A stretch of 64,000 nucleotides of DNA. It comes from Kutzneria kofuensis (GTDB lineage: Bacteria > Actinomycetota > Actinomycetes > Mycobacteriales > Pseudonocardiaceae). Positions 53,201 to 60,332 of this stretch are shown here, in pieces (within the stretch, counting starts at the first letter, position 1; each line of letters starts with the position of its first letter). The position numbers and the translations under genes are program-made. The notes beneath the pieces are model-generated. The model did no database searches, had not been told where the DNA came from, and saw nothing but the letters and a program-made list of their open reading frames with translations. The DNA lies in the NCBI RefSeq assembly GCF_014203355.1, contig NZ_JACHIR010000001.1, positions 372,001 through 436,000 of the forward strand. The letters are read 5' to 3'.

Positions 53201-53943
53201 TCGGAGCTGGCGTCCCACATCGTCGACGGCGGCGTCTGGAAGACGACGTCGCCCTTGGCGTCGAGCGCCCGCACCACGCCGTTGTCGGCGGGCTTCACGG
53301 TCAGGCCGTCGGCGGTCAGGCCCAGCCGGATGTCGCCGACCTTGGCGGCCGCGGCCGGGTTCTTCACCACGAGATGCTGGTTGAAGCCGGTGGCCAGGGC
53401 GGACAGCACGAGGTCGACGCCCGGCAGCACCTCGGCGTAGGTGGCCTCGCCGCCGTCCAGCTCGGGCTTGGGCAGCTTGCCGGGCCAGCTCAGCGTGAGC
53501 GACCGGCCGGGCGCGCCGAAACGCACCAGCGGCGTGTCCCCGCCCCCGGAGAACACGACGTCGGTGGTGACGGTCTTGGGCGCGACCACATTTCCGGCGG
53601 CCGGCGCGAGCTTGGTGTCGACGGGGGCCCAGGTGTTGCCCCGCTTGACCTGCATCGGCTCGCTGGACAGCTCCGCGACGAGGGAGCCGTCGGGCTTGGC
53701 GGACACCTTGCGGGTCGGCGTGCCCAGGGAGGTGACGACGATGTTCTGGTTCTGCCGCTTGGCCGCGGCGAAGGCGATCCCCGGATCGGCGGTCTCGGTG
53801 ATCGGGGCGACAGCCTCGTGCGGGCCGTCCTGCGGGAACAACACTCCGGTGGGGACGCCCACCGCCACTGCCGCGGCAACCGTGAACGCCACGGTCGCGA
53901 CCAACCATCTCAACCGGTGTTTCGGCGTAGATCTGCGCGTCAA
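47275..53943 (-). CDS. Giant secreted LamG-repeat surface protein
   Basis: Exported protein of 2222 aa. After a signal segment (KHRLRWLVATVAF and following) comes a beta-rich N-terminal region (about 40-500) containing DPDWHTF and a conserved Cys pair, then six concanavalin-like LamG domains of about 180-210 residues, each opening with W-FD/LD and closing with IDDV-VYSRAL-type motifs. The last 230 residues carry Cys repeats of about 45 aa with the phrase CEGKT...GY. No catalytic motif is seen. I place the start at TTG 53943 behind GGGGGG, by analogy with the downstream RHS genes; GTG 53988 would add 15 residues. It leads the RHS2-immunity operon and may display or anchor the toxin at the surface. 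Confidence 0.85.
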   Translation of the reverse strand: MTRRSTPKHRLRWLVATVAFTVAAAVAVGVPTGVLFPQDGPHEAVAPITETADPGIAFAAAKRQNQNIVVTSLGTPTRKVSAKPDGSLVAELSSEPMQVKRGNTWAPVDTKLAPAAGNVVAPKTVTTDVVFSGGGDTPLVRFGAPGRSLTLSWPGKLPKPELDGGEATYAEVLPGVDLVLSALATGFNQHLVVKNPAAAAKVGDIRLGLTADGLTVKPADNGVVRALDAKGDVVFQTPPSTMWDASSERRATVGVKLDQTSLTLVPDQKLLTDPKAQFPIVIDPDWHTFDRSDWAKVFTATPNSTHWYGANDVDTWGKLGTCNGWAGCSGVGTARTFWQFDTSFLAGKRIISSEFDATIVYGPSCNTRNYDLFIANSTFDAGITWNNQPAGTHVDTSPGDSAYSGCAGNKGLGFDVGQYINPSGWSAYFIKASDEGDKYAWRKLDAGATRIIVNYNTRPNPPSAMATQPPLHICKWCGGEAYVGDDTIRLQGTLSDPDNDQLTAIWDVYGGPSVEEHRGPTLASGSVFTQDVDLRNRDGQNVSWTLWGTDGPDGGDWKNGPGPFIVDRVGVNTAPGVTGGLYQEDNQWHGGKDVPGTFTFDAAGVSDIDHYLYGWSDPPATQVDADALGGKATVSIAPPSDGPQDLYVQSVDRAGHRSPTKKMHIYVRAGNGPVAQWSFEGNTNDTAYLGSRNGTLSGGATYTPGAVGSSLALDGTGYMSAANTVRTDTSFSVSAWAKITNPAGAQAIVSQDGDKFAGFDLWYRPDNGGHWVFGVYNPVGTDMAVSPSAAQLGVWTQLTAVYDAPSKQLKLYVNGLLSTTVPRTQVVPFVAGQLRVGRTLWDSDPNRDYVTGAVDEVKVYDRSLTDSEVSAAVSRDNVQVGYWKLDDPNGNTAANTIPGGSAGVLQGGAHFIPNGAVNGAVQLSADADYVSTGSSVLRTDQSFTVSAWARLDGGSTNAFHTVVAQNGAVNSPFMLGYRNNSAGDWWEFYTTGADTMTHPGDASVHSASGTAKLGEWTQVTAVDDVPNKQIRIYVNGVLAGTAPQTSAFNGTGPLVFGRSMWQGTQTNQFWGAIDDVRAYSRVLSDEEIRGIVSQASVTQGNWKLDGNLKDASPKAVDGTAVGQVDYTGGQSSMPDPNDLAARLDGSTSAVSLPHVIDVDRSFSVAAWAKVDSASALATVVSEDGTQDSAFKLRARQDGRWGFVMFAKDAPDDGTQRDEVIGGSVQIGQWTHLVAVYDSSAHQLQLYVNGSLVGSVAHTQTWNASGGLQIGRAKWAGAPVEYLAGSIDDVSVYSRALFASEIQAMAGRDLTLVHNYPLDESSGRNAADAVGARGATLTGGSSFVPGRVGNAASFDGVNGAAATTGVDLRLDQSFTVSAWVLLPNKDCDLSTVSACKVDAVTVDGAHSSKFRLGHIIDADNNQLGAWTFEMPESDADNAVVTKAAVSTLPSEVNTWTHLVGVYDPATKKVWLYVNGTRVGDGTLNSPWQPSGGLVIGRGKVNSANAEYWPGSVDDVRMYTGQLDKDRVSALYHSYPAVSASALPKADAAQWKFDENTGATSKDSSGRGLDLTLTNTTWIGGRDMYATNYNGTTAFAQTAAPVVDTGHSFSLASWVYLLKGGTDNQTVIAQDGNWLSPFSLAYNGPAGKWAVIMPTADKDNPGSAVAILNSSEAAHPGEWTHLAMSYDADLHQVRLYVNGLLSGAQVGVSLLPATGPMSIARAKWNGNASALLNGVVDDTRVYAKAISDGEARKIHDDIYDADWGYYQFNDGTGKDSSWRSYTGTLSGGTSFGPDAGGGKALQLDGTSGALTTPSGLPMHDSFTVSGWAKLSRDDKDATIVSQDGDRNSGFALGYRADIKRWVFGSSTSDTDGAAKAYAASVAAPVVNQWTSLAGVYDYPARQLRLYVDGQLVGTRNNVVLWKATGKMVIGRGKTDGQLTAYFPGSVDEVRAGEGVATDAVLTDRGSFGAPLKGQLGSFVNSAGDHYTGLTDSVRPGYHFESALGMPAAAGDNTRTLYACADGNDSFTSLRDDCEGKTKIGTAGLVFTQQPNNIPTIPLYRCNSGTNDHFESRDATCGGKTVEGQLGYTVGYAVLTRYANPGFDHVTTIDGAPAAFKNEGWQGYVSLVPGDGLQPLMRCSNGPDSFASNDTACEGKTVVSAQGYVFAAAPVDPSAGVRLTRCVVPPADSMVSLAANCEGVAVDKALGYARSTAPTGGEFQTDPTS

Positions 53944-54110
53944 AGCCCAGCCCCCCTGTCGGGTAAACAGATCCCAATGACAGCGCACGGATCGTGCCAG
54001 CCGGGGCGACGGCCGACATTGTGGAAACCTTGAATCCGCAGGTGACCGCGCACCCTCTGTGGGAATTTCTTGACCGTTGTCGGGCTTGTTTGCGCATGAT
54101 CGTTGTAAAC

Positions 54111-54141
54111 TTGCGAAATTTAATGCCGATATTGCATATCG
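54111..54141 (+). promoter_or_regulatory. Promoter-like region and palindrome upstream of GH99-like gene
   Basis: In an AT-rich patch, TTGCGA (54111-54116) and GCATAT (54134-54139) are 17 bases apart. CGATAT-TGC-ATATCG (54127-54141) forms an inverted repeat over the -10 position. The rest of the 264-base gap between LamG and the GH99-like gene shows no gene. Confidence 0.4.
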
Positions 54142-54207
54142 TTGTCGAGCTGCCTACAGTTCGAGGTCCCTGCCCATCTCGTGCAATGACGGACGAGAGG
54201 AACACCC

Positions 54208-56145
54208 GTGACCATCTCCCGCAGGAGGTTCCTAGGCTCCACGGCGGCGGCGACCGCGTTGGCGGCGTTACCCCTGACCGCCGGCCGAGCCGGTGCGGCC
54301 AGTCCGCCGGGCGACGTCGTCGGCAAGATCACCGTCGGCTACCAGGGCTGGTTCGCCTGCGCCGGCGACGGCGCGCCGATCAACGCCTGGTGGCACTGGA
54401 GCAACGACTGGGGCCAGCCGCCGTCGCCCACCAACAACTGGATCAACGTCTGGCCGGACATGCGCGAGTACACCCGCGGCTACCCGACGGCGTACGCGAA
54501 CCTCGGCAACGGCCAGCCGGCCACGCTGTTCTCCTCCTACGACCAGCAGGCCGTGGACACGCACTTCGCGTGGATGCGCCAGTACGGCTGCGACACCGCC
54601 GCGCTGCAACGCTTCAACCCCAACGGCGGCGAGGGCGCCACCCGGGACGCGGTGGCGGCCAGGGTCCGCTCGGCGGCCGAAAGCCACGGCGTGAAGTTCT
54701 ACATCATGTACGACGTCTCGGGCTGGACGACCATGCAGCCCGAGATCAAGGCCGACTGGACCAACAAGATGTCCGCCCACACGGCGTCGTCGGCCTATGC
54801 CCGGCAGAACGGCAAACCCGTCGTCTGCATCTGGGGATTCGGCTTCAACGACGGCAATCATCCCTGGGACGCCGGCACCTGCCTGGACGTGATCAACTGG
54901 TTCAAGGGCCAGGGCTGCTACGTGATCGGCGGCGTGCCAAGGGAATGGCGCGTCGGCGGCGCCGGCACCCGCACCGGGTTCATCGACACCTACCACGCGT
55001 TCAACATGATCTCACCGTGGATGGTCGGCGCCATCAGCGACGCGGCCGGCTCCGACAACATCTACAACACCATCAACATCGGCGACCAGGCCGACTGCAA
55101 CAGCCACGGCATCGACTACCAGCCCTGTGTGCTGCCCGGCGAGGTGCACGCCCGGCAGCGCGCGCACGGCGACTTCATGTGGCGGCAGTTCTACAACATG
55201 GTCCGCGTCGGCGCGCAGGGCATCTACATCTCGATGTTCGACGAGTACGGCGAGGGCAACCAGATCGCCAAGTCGGCGGAGAACTCCTCGATGCTGCCGA
55301 CGAATTCGGGCATGCTGGCGCTGGACGAGGACGGCACGCCCTGCTCGTCCGACTACTACCTGCGGCTCACCGCCGACGGCGGCCGGATGCTCAAGGGCCA
55401 GATCGCTCTGACCCCGACGCGTCCGACGCCGCCGGTGATCGGCAGCGGCGACACGCAGGCGCCGTCCGTCCCGAGTGGACTGCACGTCACCGCGCACACG
55501 GCGACGTCGGTCAGCCTGGCCTGGACCGCCGCCACGGACAACGTCGGCGTCACCGGCTACCGGATCTTCGCCAACGGGACCCAGGTCGGCAGCACGGCGT
55601 CGACCTCCTTCACCGTCAACGGGTTGACGCCGTCGACCGGGTACAGCTTCACCGTCACCGCGCAGGATGCCGCCGGAAACTCCTCCCCTGCCTCGGCGGC
55701 CGCCTCCGTGACAACCGATCCCGGCGGCAACACCAACCTGGCGCTGAACCGGCCCACCGCCGAGTCCAGCCACACCCAGGTGTACGGGTCCGGCAACGCT
55801 GTCGACGGCAACTCCGGCACGTACTGGGAAAGCGCCAACAACGCGTTCCCGCAGTGGCTCCAGGTCGACCTCGGCGCGGTGACACCGGTGAGCCGGATCG
55901 TGCTCGCGTTGCCACCGTCACCGGCCTGGGGCGCCCGCACGCAGACACTGACCGTCGCCGCGTCGAACGACGGCGGCAACTTCAGCACCCTGGTCGGTTC
56001 CGCCGGCTACACCTTCGATCCCAACACCGGCAACACGGTCACCATCCCCGTGCCGGCCGGCAGCCGGCGGTACCTGCGGCTGACGTTCACCGCGAACACG
56101 GGCTGGCCGGCCGGCCAGGTCTCCGAGTTCCAGGTGTACGCCTAG
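54208..56145 (+). CDS. Tat-secreted GH99/GH71-like glycoside hydrolase with Fn3 and F5/8 domains
   Basis: Exported protein of 645 aa. The N-terminus is a twin-arginine signal (SRRRFLGSTAAA). Residues about 35-400 form a TIM-barrel resembling the GH99/GH71 group: VGYQGWFACAGDG at the first strand, YDVSGWTT, VCIWGFGFND and GIYISMFDEYGEG with likely catalytic acids. A fibronectin type III domain (about 425-505) and a C-terminal discoidin/F5-8-type carbohydrate-binding domain (about 515-645, LALNRPTAESSH...) follow. Such architecture suits an alpha-mannan or alpha-glucan endo-hydrolase; specificity is inferred. GTG 54208 has AGAGGA six bases upstream. The stop overlaps the convergent aldehyde dehydrogenase gene by four bases. 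Confidence 0.83.
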   Translation: MTISRRRFLGSTAAATALAALPLTAGRAGAASPPGDVVGKITVGYQGWFACAGDGAPINAWWHWSNDWGQPPSPTNNWINVWPDMREYTRGYPTAYANLGNGQPATLFSSYDQQAVDTHFAWMRQYGCDTAALQRFNPNGGEGATRDAVAARVRSAAESHGVKFYIMYDVSGWTTMQPEIKADWTNKMSAHTASSAYARQNGKPVVCIWGFGFNDGNHPWDAGTCLDVINWFKGQGCYVIGGVPREWRVGGAGTRTGFIDTYHAFNMISPWMVGAISDAAGSDNIYNTINIGDQADCNSHGIDYQPCVLPGEVHARQRAHGDFMWRQFYNMVRVGAQGIYISMFDEYGEGNQIAKSAENSSMLPTNSGMLALDEDGTPCSSDYYLRLTADGGRMLKGQIALTPTRPTPPVIGSGDTQAPSVPSGLHVTAHTATSVSLAWTAATDNVGVTGYRIFANGTQVGSTASTSFTVNGLTPSTGYSFTVTAQDAAGNSSPASAAASVTTDPGGNTNLALNRPTAESSHTQVYGSGNAVDGNSGTYWESANNAFPQWLQVDLGAVTPVSRIVLALPPSPAWGARTQTLTVAASNDGGNFSTLVGSAGYTFDPNTGNTVTIPVPAGSRRYLRLTFTANTGWPAGQVSEFQVYA

Positions 56146-57515
56146 CCGATCCACACCGCCTTGGCGTTGCAGAACTCCTTGATGCCCACGGCGGAGAGCT
56201 CCCGGCCGTAACCGGAGTTCTTCACGCCGCCGAAGGGCAGGTGCGGGTACGAGGTCACCATGCCGTTCACGAAGACCAGGCCCGCCTGCAGATCACGGAC
56301 GAAGCGGTCGCGCTCACCGGCGTCGGACGTCCAGGCGTTCGCACCGAGACCGAAGGTGGTCGCGTTGGCCAGCGCGACCGCTTCGTCGTAACTGTCCACT
56401 CGGTACAGTGCGGCGACCGGCCCGAAGACCTCCTCCTGGAACATCCGCATCCGCTCGGTGACGCCGGTGACCACCGTCGGCGGGTACCACCAGCCGTCCT
56501 GTTCCGGCACCTCGCCACCGACCAGCACCCGCGCGCCGCCCTCGACGGCGTCCGCGACCAGCTCGGCGACGTCGGACCGGCCCTGCTCGGTCGCCAGCGG
56601 CCCCACGTCGGTGGACTCGTGCATCGGGTCGCCGACCGTCAGCTGGGACATCGCCTTCACGAAGTGCTCGGTGAACTCGTCGTAGGCGTCCTTGTGCACG
56701 ATGAAGCGCTTCGCGGCGATGCAGCTCTGGCCGTTGTTCTGGCAACGCGCCGTAGCCGCGACCTCGGCCGCGCGGGCCAGGTCGGCGCTCGGCATCACCA
56801 CGTACGGGTCGGATCCGCCCAGCTCGAGCACCGTTTTCTTGAGATGCTTGCCGGCCTCCGCGGCCAGCGACCGGCCGGCGCCCTCACTGCCCGTGAGCGT
56901 CGCCGCCTGCACGCGATCGTCCGCGATGATTCCGGCGACGGCCTGCGAGCCCACCAGCAGGGTCTGGAACGCCCCGTCGGGGAAGCCCGCCCGGGCGAAC
57001 AGTTCGCCCAGGTAGAGGGCCGTTTGCGGGACGTTGGAGGCGTGCTTGAGCAGCCCCGCGTTGCCGGCCATCAGTGCCGGCGCGGCGAAGCGCACCACCT
57101 GCCAGAGCGGGAAGTTCCAGGGCATCACCGCCAGCACCACACCCAGTGGCTGGTACGTCACGTACGCGTTCTTCGCCTTCACCGCCTCGGCGTCCGCCGG
57201 CACGTCGGCGAGGAAGGCCTCCGCGTGCTCCGCGTAGAACCGCATCGCCGTCGCGCACTTCGTCGCCTCCGCCTTGGCCGCGGCCAGCGTCTTGCCCATC
57301 TCCGTCGTCATCGTCCGGGCGATGTCGTCCCCGTCGGAGTCGAGAAGATCGGCCGCCGCCCGCATCCAGACCGCGCGCTGGGCGAAGGTGGTTCGGCAGA
57401 GCTCCTCGAAGCCCGCACGGGCGTTCGCGATCCGGCGCTCGACCTCGGCGTCGGTGTGCGGCTCGAAGGTGCGTTCCGTCTGCCCCGTGGTCGGGTTCAC
57501 CGTAGCGATCGCCAT
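56142..57515 (-). CDS. NAD(P)-dependent aldehyde dehydrogenase (succinate-semialdehyde type)
   Basis: Aldehyde dehydrogenase superfamily enzyme of 457 aa that oxidises an aldehyde to its acid. The catalytic Cys lies in NNGQSCIAAKRF and the general base Glu in LELGGSDPYVV; the nucleotide-binding segment includes LTGSEGAGRSLA and MPWNFPLWQV. The sequence resembles GabD-type succinate-semialdehyde dehydrogenases, with a short N-terminus for the family. ATG 57515 (MAIATVNPTTG) is chosen, with GGAGGGG upstream; the frame extends to 57554. No partner pathway genes are adjacent: it sits between convergent GH99-like and divergent Ku genes. Confidence 0.92.
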   Translation of the reverse strand: MAIATVNPTTGQTERTFEPHTDAEVERRIANARAGFEELCRTTFAQRAVWMRAAADLLDSDGDDIARTMTTEMGKTLAAAKAEATKCATAMRFYAEHAEAFLADVPADAEAVKAKNAYVTYQPLGVVLAVMPWNFPLWQVVRFAAPALMAGNAGLLKHASNVPQTALYLGELFARAGFPDGAFQTLLVGSQAVAGIIADDRVQAATLTGSEGAGRSLAAEAGKHLKKTVLELGGSDPYVVMPSADLARAAEVAATARCQNNGQSCIAAKRFIVHKDAYDEFTEHFVKAMSQLTVGDPMHESTDVGPLATEQGRSDVAELVADAVEGGARVLVGGEVPEQDGWWYPPTVVTGVTERMRMFQEEVFGPVAALYRVDSYDEAVALANATTFGLGANAWTSDAGERDRFVRDLQAGLVFVNGMVTSYPHLPFGGVKNSGYGRELSAVGIKEFCNAKAVWIG

Positions 57516-57631
57516 GCCGACGGGTGCCCCTCCGGCCGTTCGCCAAACCCCCACGCCTGGCGCTTCCGACCGATCTCGCTCACCATGGTGGGGACCGTCA
57601 GCCCTGGTCAGCGGCCGGAGGGGTGAGCACC

Positions 57632-58507
57632 ATGCGGGCGATGTGGAAGGGGACGGTGGCCTTCGGTCTGGTCGCCATCCCGATCAATCTGTACGCGGCC
57701 ACCGAGAACAAGGGCGTGCAGCTGCGGCAGGTGCACGAGAGCGACGGCGGCCGCATCCAGTACAAGCGGTGGTGCTCCGTCGAGGACGTCGAGGTGCCCT
57801 ACGCCGAGATCGCCAAGGGCTACGAGCTCGAGGACGGGCGCATGGTCGTGCTCACCGACGCCGAGCTGTCCAGTCTGCCCCTGCCCACCCAGAAGACCAT
57901 CGACGTCGTCGAGTTCGTGCCGCTGGCCGCCATCGACCCCCTCTTCTTCGACAAGGCCTACTACCTGGAACCCCAGAAGGCCGCCGTCAAGCCCTACGTG
58001 CTGCTCCGCGACGCCCTGCACAAGTCCGGCCATGTCGCCATCGCCAAGGTCGCCTTGCGGCAGCGGGAGGTGCTCGCCGTCCTTCGCGTGCACAACGACG
58101 TGCTGACCATGTCCACCATGCTCTGGCCCGACGAGGTTCGCACCCCCGACTTCTCCTTCCTGCAACAGGATCCGCCGCAGGTGCGGGAGCAGGAGCTCAC
58201 CATGGCCGGGCAGCTCATCGACTCCCTCGCCGAGCCCGTGTTCGAGCCCGACCGCTACCAGGACAGCTACCGCCAGGCGCTGGAGAACCTGATCGAAGCC
58301 AAGGTCGAGGGCGAGGAAGTCACCACGCCGCCCGGCGTCGAGCAGACCGCCGAGGTGGTGGACCTGATCAGCGCCTTGCAGGCCAGCGTGAACGCCGCCA
58401 GCCGGTCCAAGACGCCGGCGAAGTCCCGCAGCCGCAAGCCGGCGGAGAAGAAGGCGACGCCCGAGAAGAAACCCCCGGCGAAGCGCCGCCCGACCCGCAG
58501 CGCCTGA
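57632..58507 (+). CDS. ku: Bacterial Ku, non-homologous end-joining protein
   Basis: Homodimeric DNA-end-binding protein Ku of 291 aa. The core begins MWKGTVAFGLVAIPINLYAA and continues through YKRWCSVEDVEVPYAEIAKGYE, LFFDKAYYLEP and the QELTMAGQLIDSL region, all standard for bacterial Ku. It ends in a Lys/Arg/Pro-rich tail (about 255-291, SKTPAKSRSRKPAEKK) like those that modulate DNA threading and LigD recruitment. ATG 57632 follows GGAGGGG; an internal ATG at 57641 is possible. The window also encodes LigC and a LigD-type polymerase at 4.7-6.8 kb, but no full LigD. A large inverted repeat begins at the last base of the Ku stop codon. Confidence 0.95.
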   Translation: MRAMWKGTVAFGLVAIPINLYAATENKGVQLRQVHESDGGRIQYKRWCSVEDVEVPYAEIAKGYELEDGRMVVLTDAELSSLPLPTQKTIDVVEFVPLAAIDPLFFDKAYYLEPQKAAVKPYVLLRDALHKSGHVAIAKVALRQREVLAVLRVHNDVLTMSTMLWPDEVRTPDFSFLQQDPPQVREQELTMAGQLIDSLAEPVFEPDRYQDSYRQALENLIEAKVEGEEVTTPPGVEQTAEVVDLISALQASVNAASRSKTPAKSRSRKPAEKKATPEKKPPAKRRPTRSA

Positions 58508-58626
58508 CCCCCGCGAGTCACGTTCTGGGGCACACCGAATGGAGGTTTCGAGCAGAACTGAGTCTCGAGGCTCAGTTCTGCTCGGTTCTTACATTCGGTG
58601 TGCCTGAAAGCGTGACTCGCGGGGGT
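58507..58626. repeat. 120-bp MITE-like interrupted inverted repeat
   Basis: The whole segment folds on itself. Outer arms ACCCCCGCGAGTCACG (58507-58522) and its exact complement (58611-58626) are followed inward by GCACACCGAATG with CATTCGGTGTGC and by GAGCAGAACTGAG with CTCAGTTCTGCTC, around the centre TCTCGAG, so over 40 base pairs form with short bulges. I see no target-site duplication or coding capacity. It starts at the last base of the Ku stop, so it may also serve as a terminator. A partial copy is at 32768. Confidence 0.85.
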
Positions 58627-58757
58627 TCCATACACCTACTCACCTCCGAGCCGTCGGGCACCCCGGCCGCGACACGCCGGGTGGTTGTGCGAGACTCTTC
58701 GGCCTCGCGGTGGTAGCAAGAAAACCCGTGAGAGCCAATCGCACGGAGGGCACAACG

Positions 58758-58973
58758 ATGGAGTGCGTGAACTGCACTCGGGGTCTGGACCACTGCCACG
58801 GCACGCTGATCGTGCACACCACCGAGTTCACCGAGTGCACCGAGCTGATGTGCGAGAACCTGGACGGGTCGCGCCACCTGGCGATCGTGGACTGCAGCGC
58901 GGTGGACGGCGGCTGCGACTGCGTGTCGGTGCTGGACGTGGAGATCCACGAGCACCACGACAACGTGGCCTAG
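58758..58973 (+). CDS. Small Cys/His-rich protein
   Basis: Mini-protein of 71 aa with eight Cys and five His residues, beginning MECVNCTRGLDHCHGTLIVH and containing TECTELMC and DGGCDC, then a His-rich end EIHEHHDN. The pattern suggests metal binding, probably zinc. I recall similar conserved actinobacterial hypotheticals but no function. ATG 58758 follows GGAGGG at good spacing; the frame extends to 58710 without a better start. It converges with a DUF1206 gene two bases away. Confidence 0.78.
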   Translation: MECVNCTRGLDHCHGTLIVHTTEFTECTELMCENLDGSRHLAIVDCSAVDGGCDCVSVLDVEIHEHHDNVA

Positions 58974-58975
58974 AA

Positions 58976-59791
58976 CTACATCCGACGGCAGCGGGCGTCG
59001 CCGAAGCAGTAGACGCCGAAGGCGGCGAAGCCCAGGGCGACGGCGACGAGCAGCACGACGCCGAACGGCTGGCCGGCCAGGGTGTGCAGCGCCTTGTCCA
59101 AGCCCCCGGTCTGGCTCGGGTCGGCGGTGATCGCGGCGATGGCGGTGAGCACGCCGATCACGCCGTAGGCGACTCCCTTGGCGATGTAGCCGACGATGCC
59201 GAGCAGCTCGACGATGTGTCCGGTCTTCGGCGGCAGCTTCGTGAGCTCCAGGTCCTCGAGGAACTTCCGCGACGCCCCACGGTAGGCGATCACCCCGGCG
59301 GCGATCAGGATCACCACGGCCACGGCGACCACCAGCGCCTGCCCCGCGGGCAGGCCGAGCAGGGTCGCGGTCGCGTCCTGCTCTCCCTGGTTGCCGGAGC
59401 TGCCACCGCCGGAGACGGTCAGCTTGATCGCGTACGCCGCGAGCCCCAGCACCACCACGCCGCGGCCGGCGACCCCGAGCCGGCGCCGCAGTCGCTTCTT
59501 CTCGTCCTGCATCCACTGGTAACCGGCCGCCGCGGCGAGCAGCTGCCACAGGCCGAACCCGAGCAGGGCCACGGCCAGGATCCATAACAGCACCTCGCCG
59601 AAGGGCTGTGCGGCTATCGCCGACACCGCGCCCTTCTGGTCGGCCTCGCCACCGCCGCCGAACGCCACCTGGGCCGCGAGCCACGCGACCACCAGGTGCA
59701 CCACGCCGTATCCGCTCATGCCGAGCCGGCCGATGATCTGCACCGGCCGGCTCGTCTCCGCCTGTCGCGCTTCTTGCGTCGCTCTACCCAT
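58976..59791 (-). CDS. DUF1206 family membrane protein
   Basis: Integral membrane protein of 271 aa with six hydrophobic segments arranged as three repeats of two helices, the hallmark of DUF1206: each repeat has GRLGMSGYGVVHLVVAW-like, GVAGRGVVVLGLAAYAI-like and LGIVGYIAKGVAYGVIG-like starts. Function unknown. ATG 59791 (MGRATQEARQAET) is preferred as typical for the family; ATG 59818 is possible. Last gene of a minus-strand run with the DinB-like and dehydrogenase genes. Confidence 0.88.
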   Translation of the reverse strand: MGRATQEARQAETSRPVQIIGRLGMSGYGVVHLVVAWLAAQVAFGGGGEADQKGAVSAIAAQPFGEVLLWILAVALLGFGLWQLLAAAAGYQWMQDEKKRLRRRLGVAGRGVVVLGLAAYAIKLTVSGGGSSGNQGEQDATATLLGLPAGQALVVAVAVVILIAAGVIAYRGASRKFLEDLELTKLPPKTGHIVELLGIVGYIAKGVAYGVIGVLTAIAAITADPSQTGGLDKALHTLAGQPFGVVLLVAVALGFAAFGVYCFGDARCRRM

Positions 59792-59828
59792 GCCGCCGGG
59801 ATTCCCTTGGCGCGACATGGCCAAAACG

Positions 59829-60332
59829 TCAACCAGGCAGAATGCCGCGGATGAACGCCGCCTGACCGGCGTGCTGGATGTCGTCGTCGAGCACGCTCAC
59901 CAGGCGCACACCGAGCGTCACGGGCGGGTCCCAGTTGTCGTCGACGACGCGGTCCAGGTCGGGATCGGTCAGCTTCGCGACGTACGCGATGGTCCGCGCG
60001 TACACGGCGTCGAAGTAGCCGGCCAACAGGTCGGCGTCGACCGACACCGCCGCGACCTCGTCGGAGTCCTGCGCGTAGCCGGTGGCGTCCTCGGCGAAGG
60101 GCAGCGCGAAGCGGCCGGCCCAGCCGTCGGCGATCCACGCCTGCTCGGCGCCGGCGACCTCGGACACGTGGTCGTCCTGCACGCGCGTGAGGTGCCACAC
60201 CAGCCAGGCGATGGAGTTGGCCTCCGGGGTGGCCCGCCACGACAACTGGTCGGCGTTGAGGCCGTCCAGCACCTCATGCACGACGCCGTGCACCCGGCCG
60301 AAGCCGTCGGTGAGCAGCTCGGCAACGTTCAC
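59829..60332 (-). CDS. DinB/DUF664-like four-helix protein
   Basis: Protein of 167 aa with the DinB/YfiT-like metal-binding four-helix fold; mycothiol- and bacillithiol-dependent transferases share this fold. Visible ligands are the His in WLVWHLTRVQDDH and a later DDDIQHAGQAAFIRG, giving the usual three-histidine set. The GTG at 60332 overlaps the upstream dehydrogenase stop by four bases (GTGA) and is preceded by GGGAGGGAG. Translational coupling suggests related metabolism. Substrate unknown. Confidence 0.87.
   Translation of the reverse strand: MNVAELLTDGFGRVHGVVHEVLDGLNADQLSWRATPEANSIAWLVWHLTRVQDDHVSEVAGAEQAWIADGWAGRFALPFAEDATGYAQDSDEVAAVSVDADLLAGYFDAVYARTIAYVAKLTDPDLDRVVDDNWDPPVTLGVRLVSVLDDDIQHAGQAAFIRGILPG

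Noticed and set aside
41423-54033. Very long plus-strand open frames opposite RHS protein 2 and LamG (about 2000 codons each)
   Set aside because: High GC removes stop codons in antisense frames. Translations are Val/Gly/Arg-rich without domains, while the minus strand shows unambiguous RHS and LamG repeats.
58267-58635. Minus-strand frame across the inverted repeat after Ku
   Set aside because: It overlaps the Ku gene end and a palindrome that generates mirrored reading frames; no ribosome site or family features.
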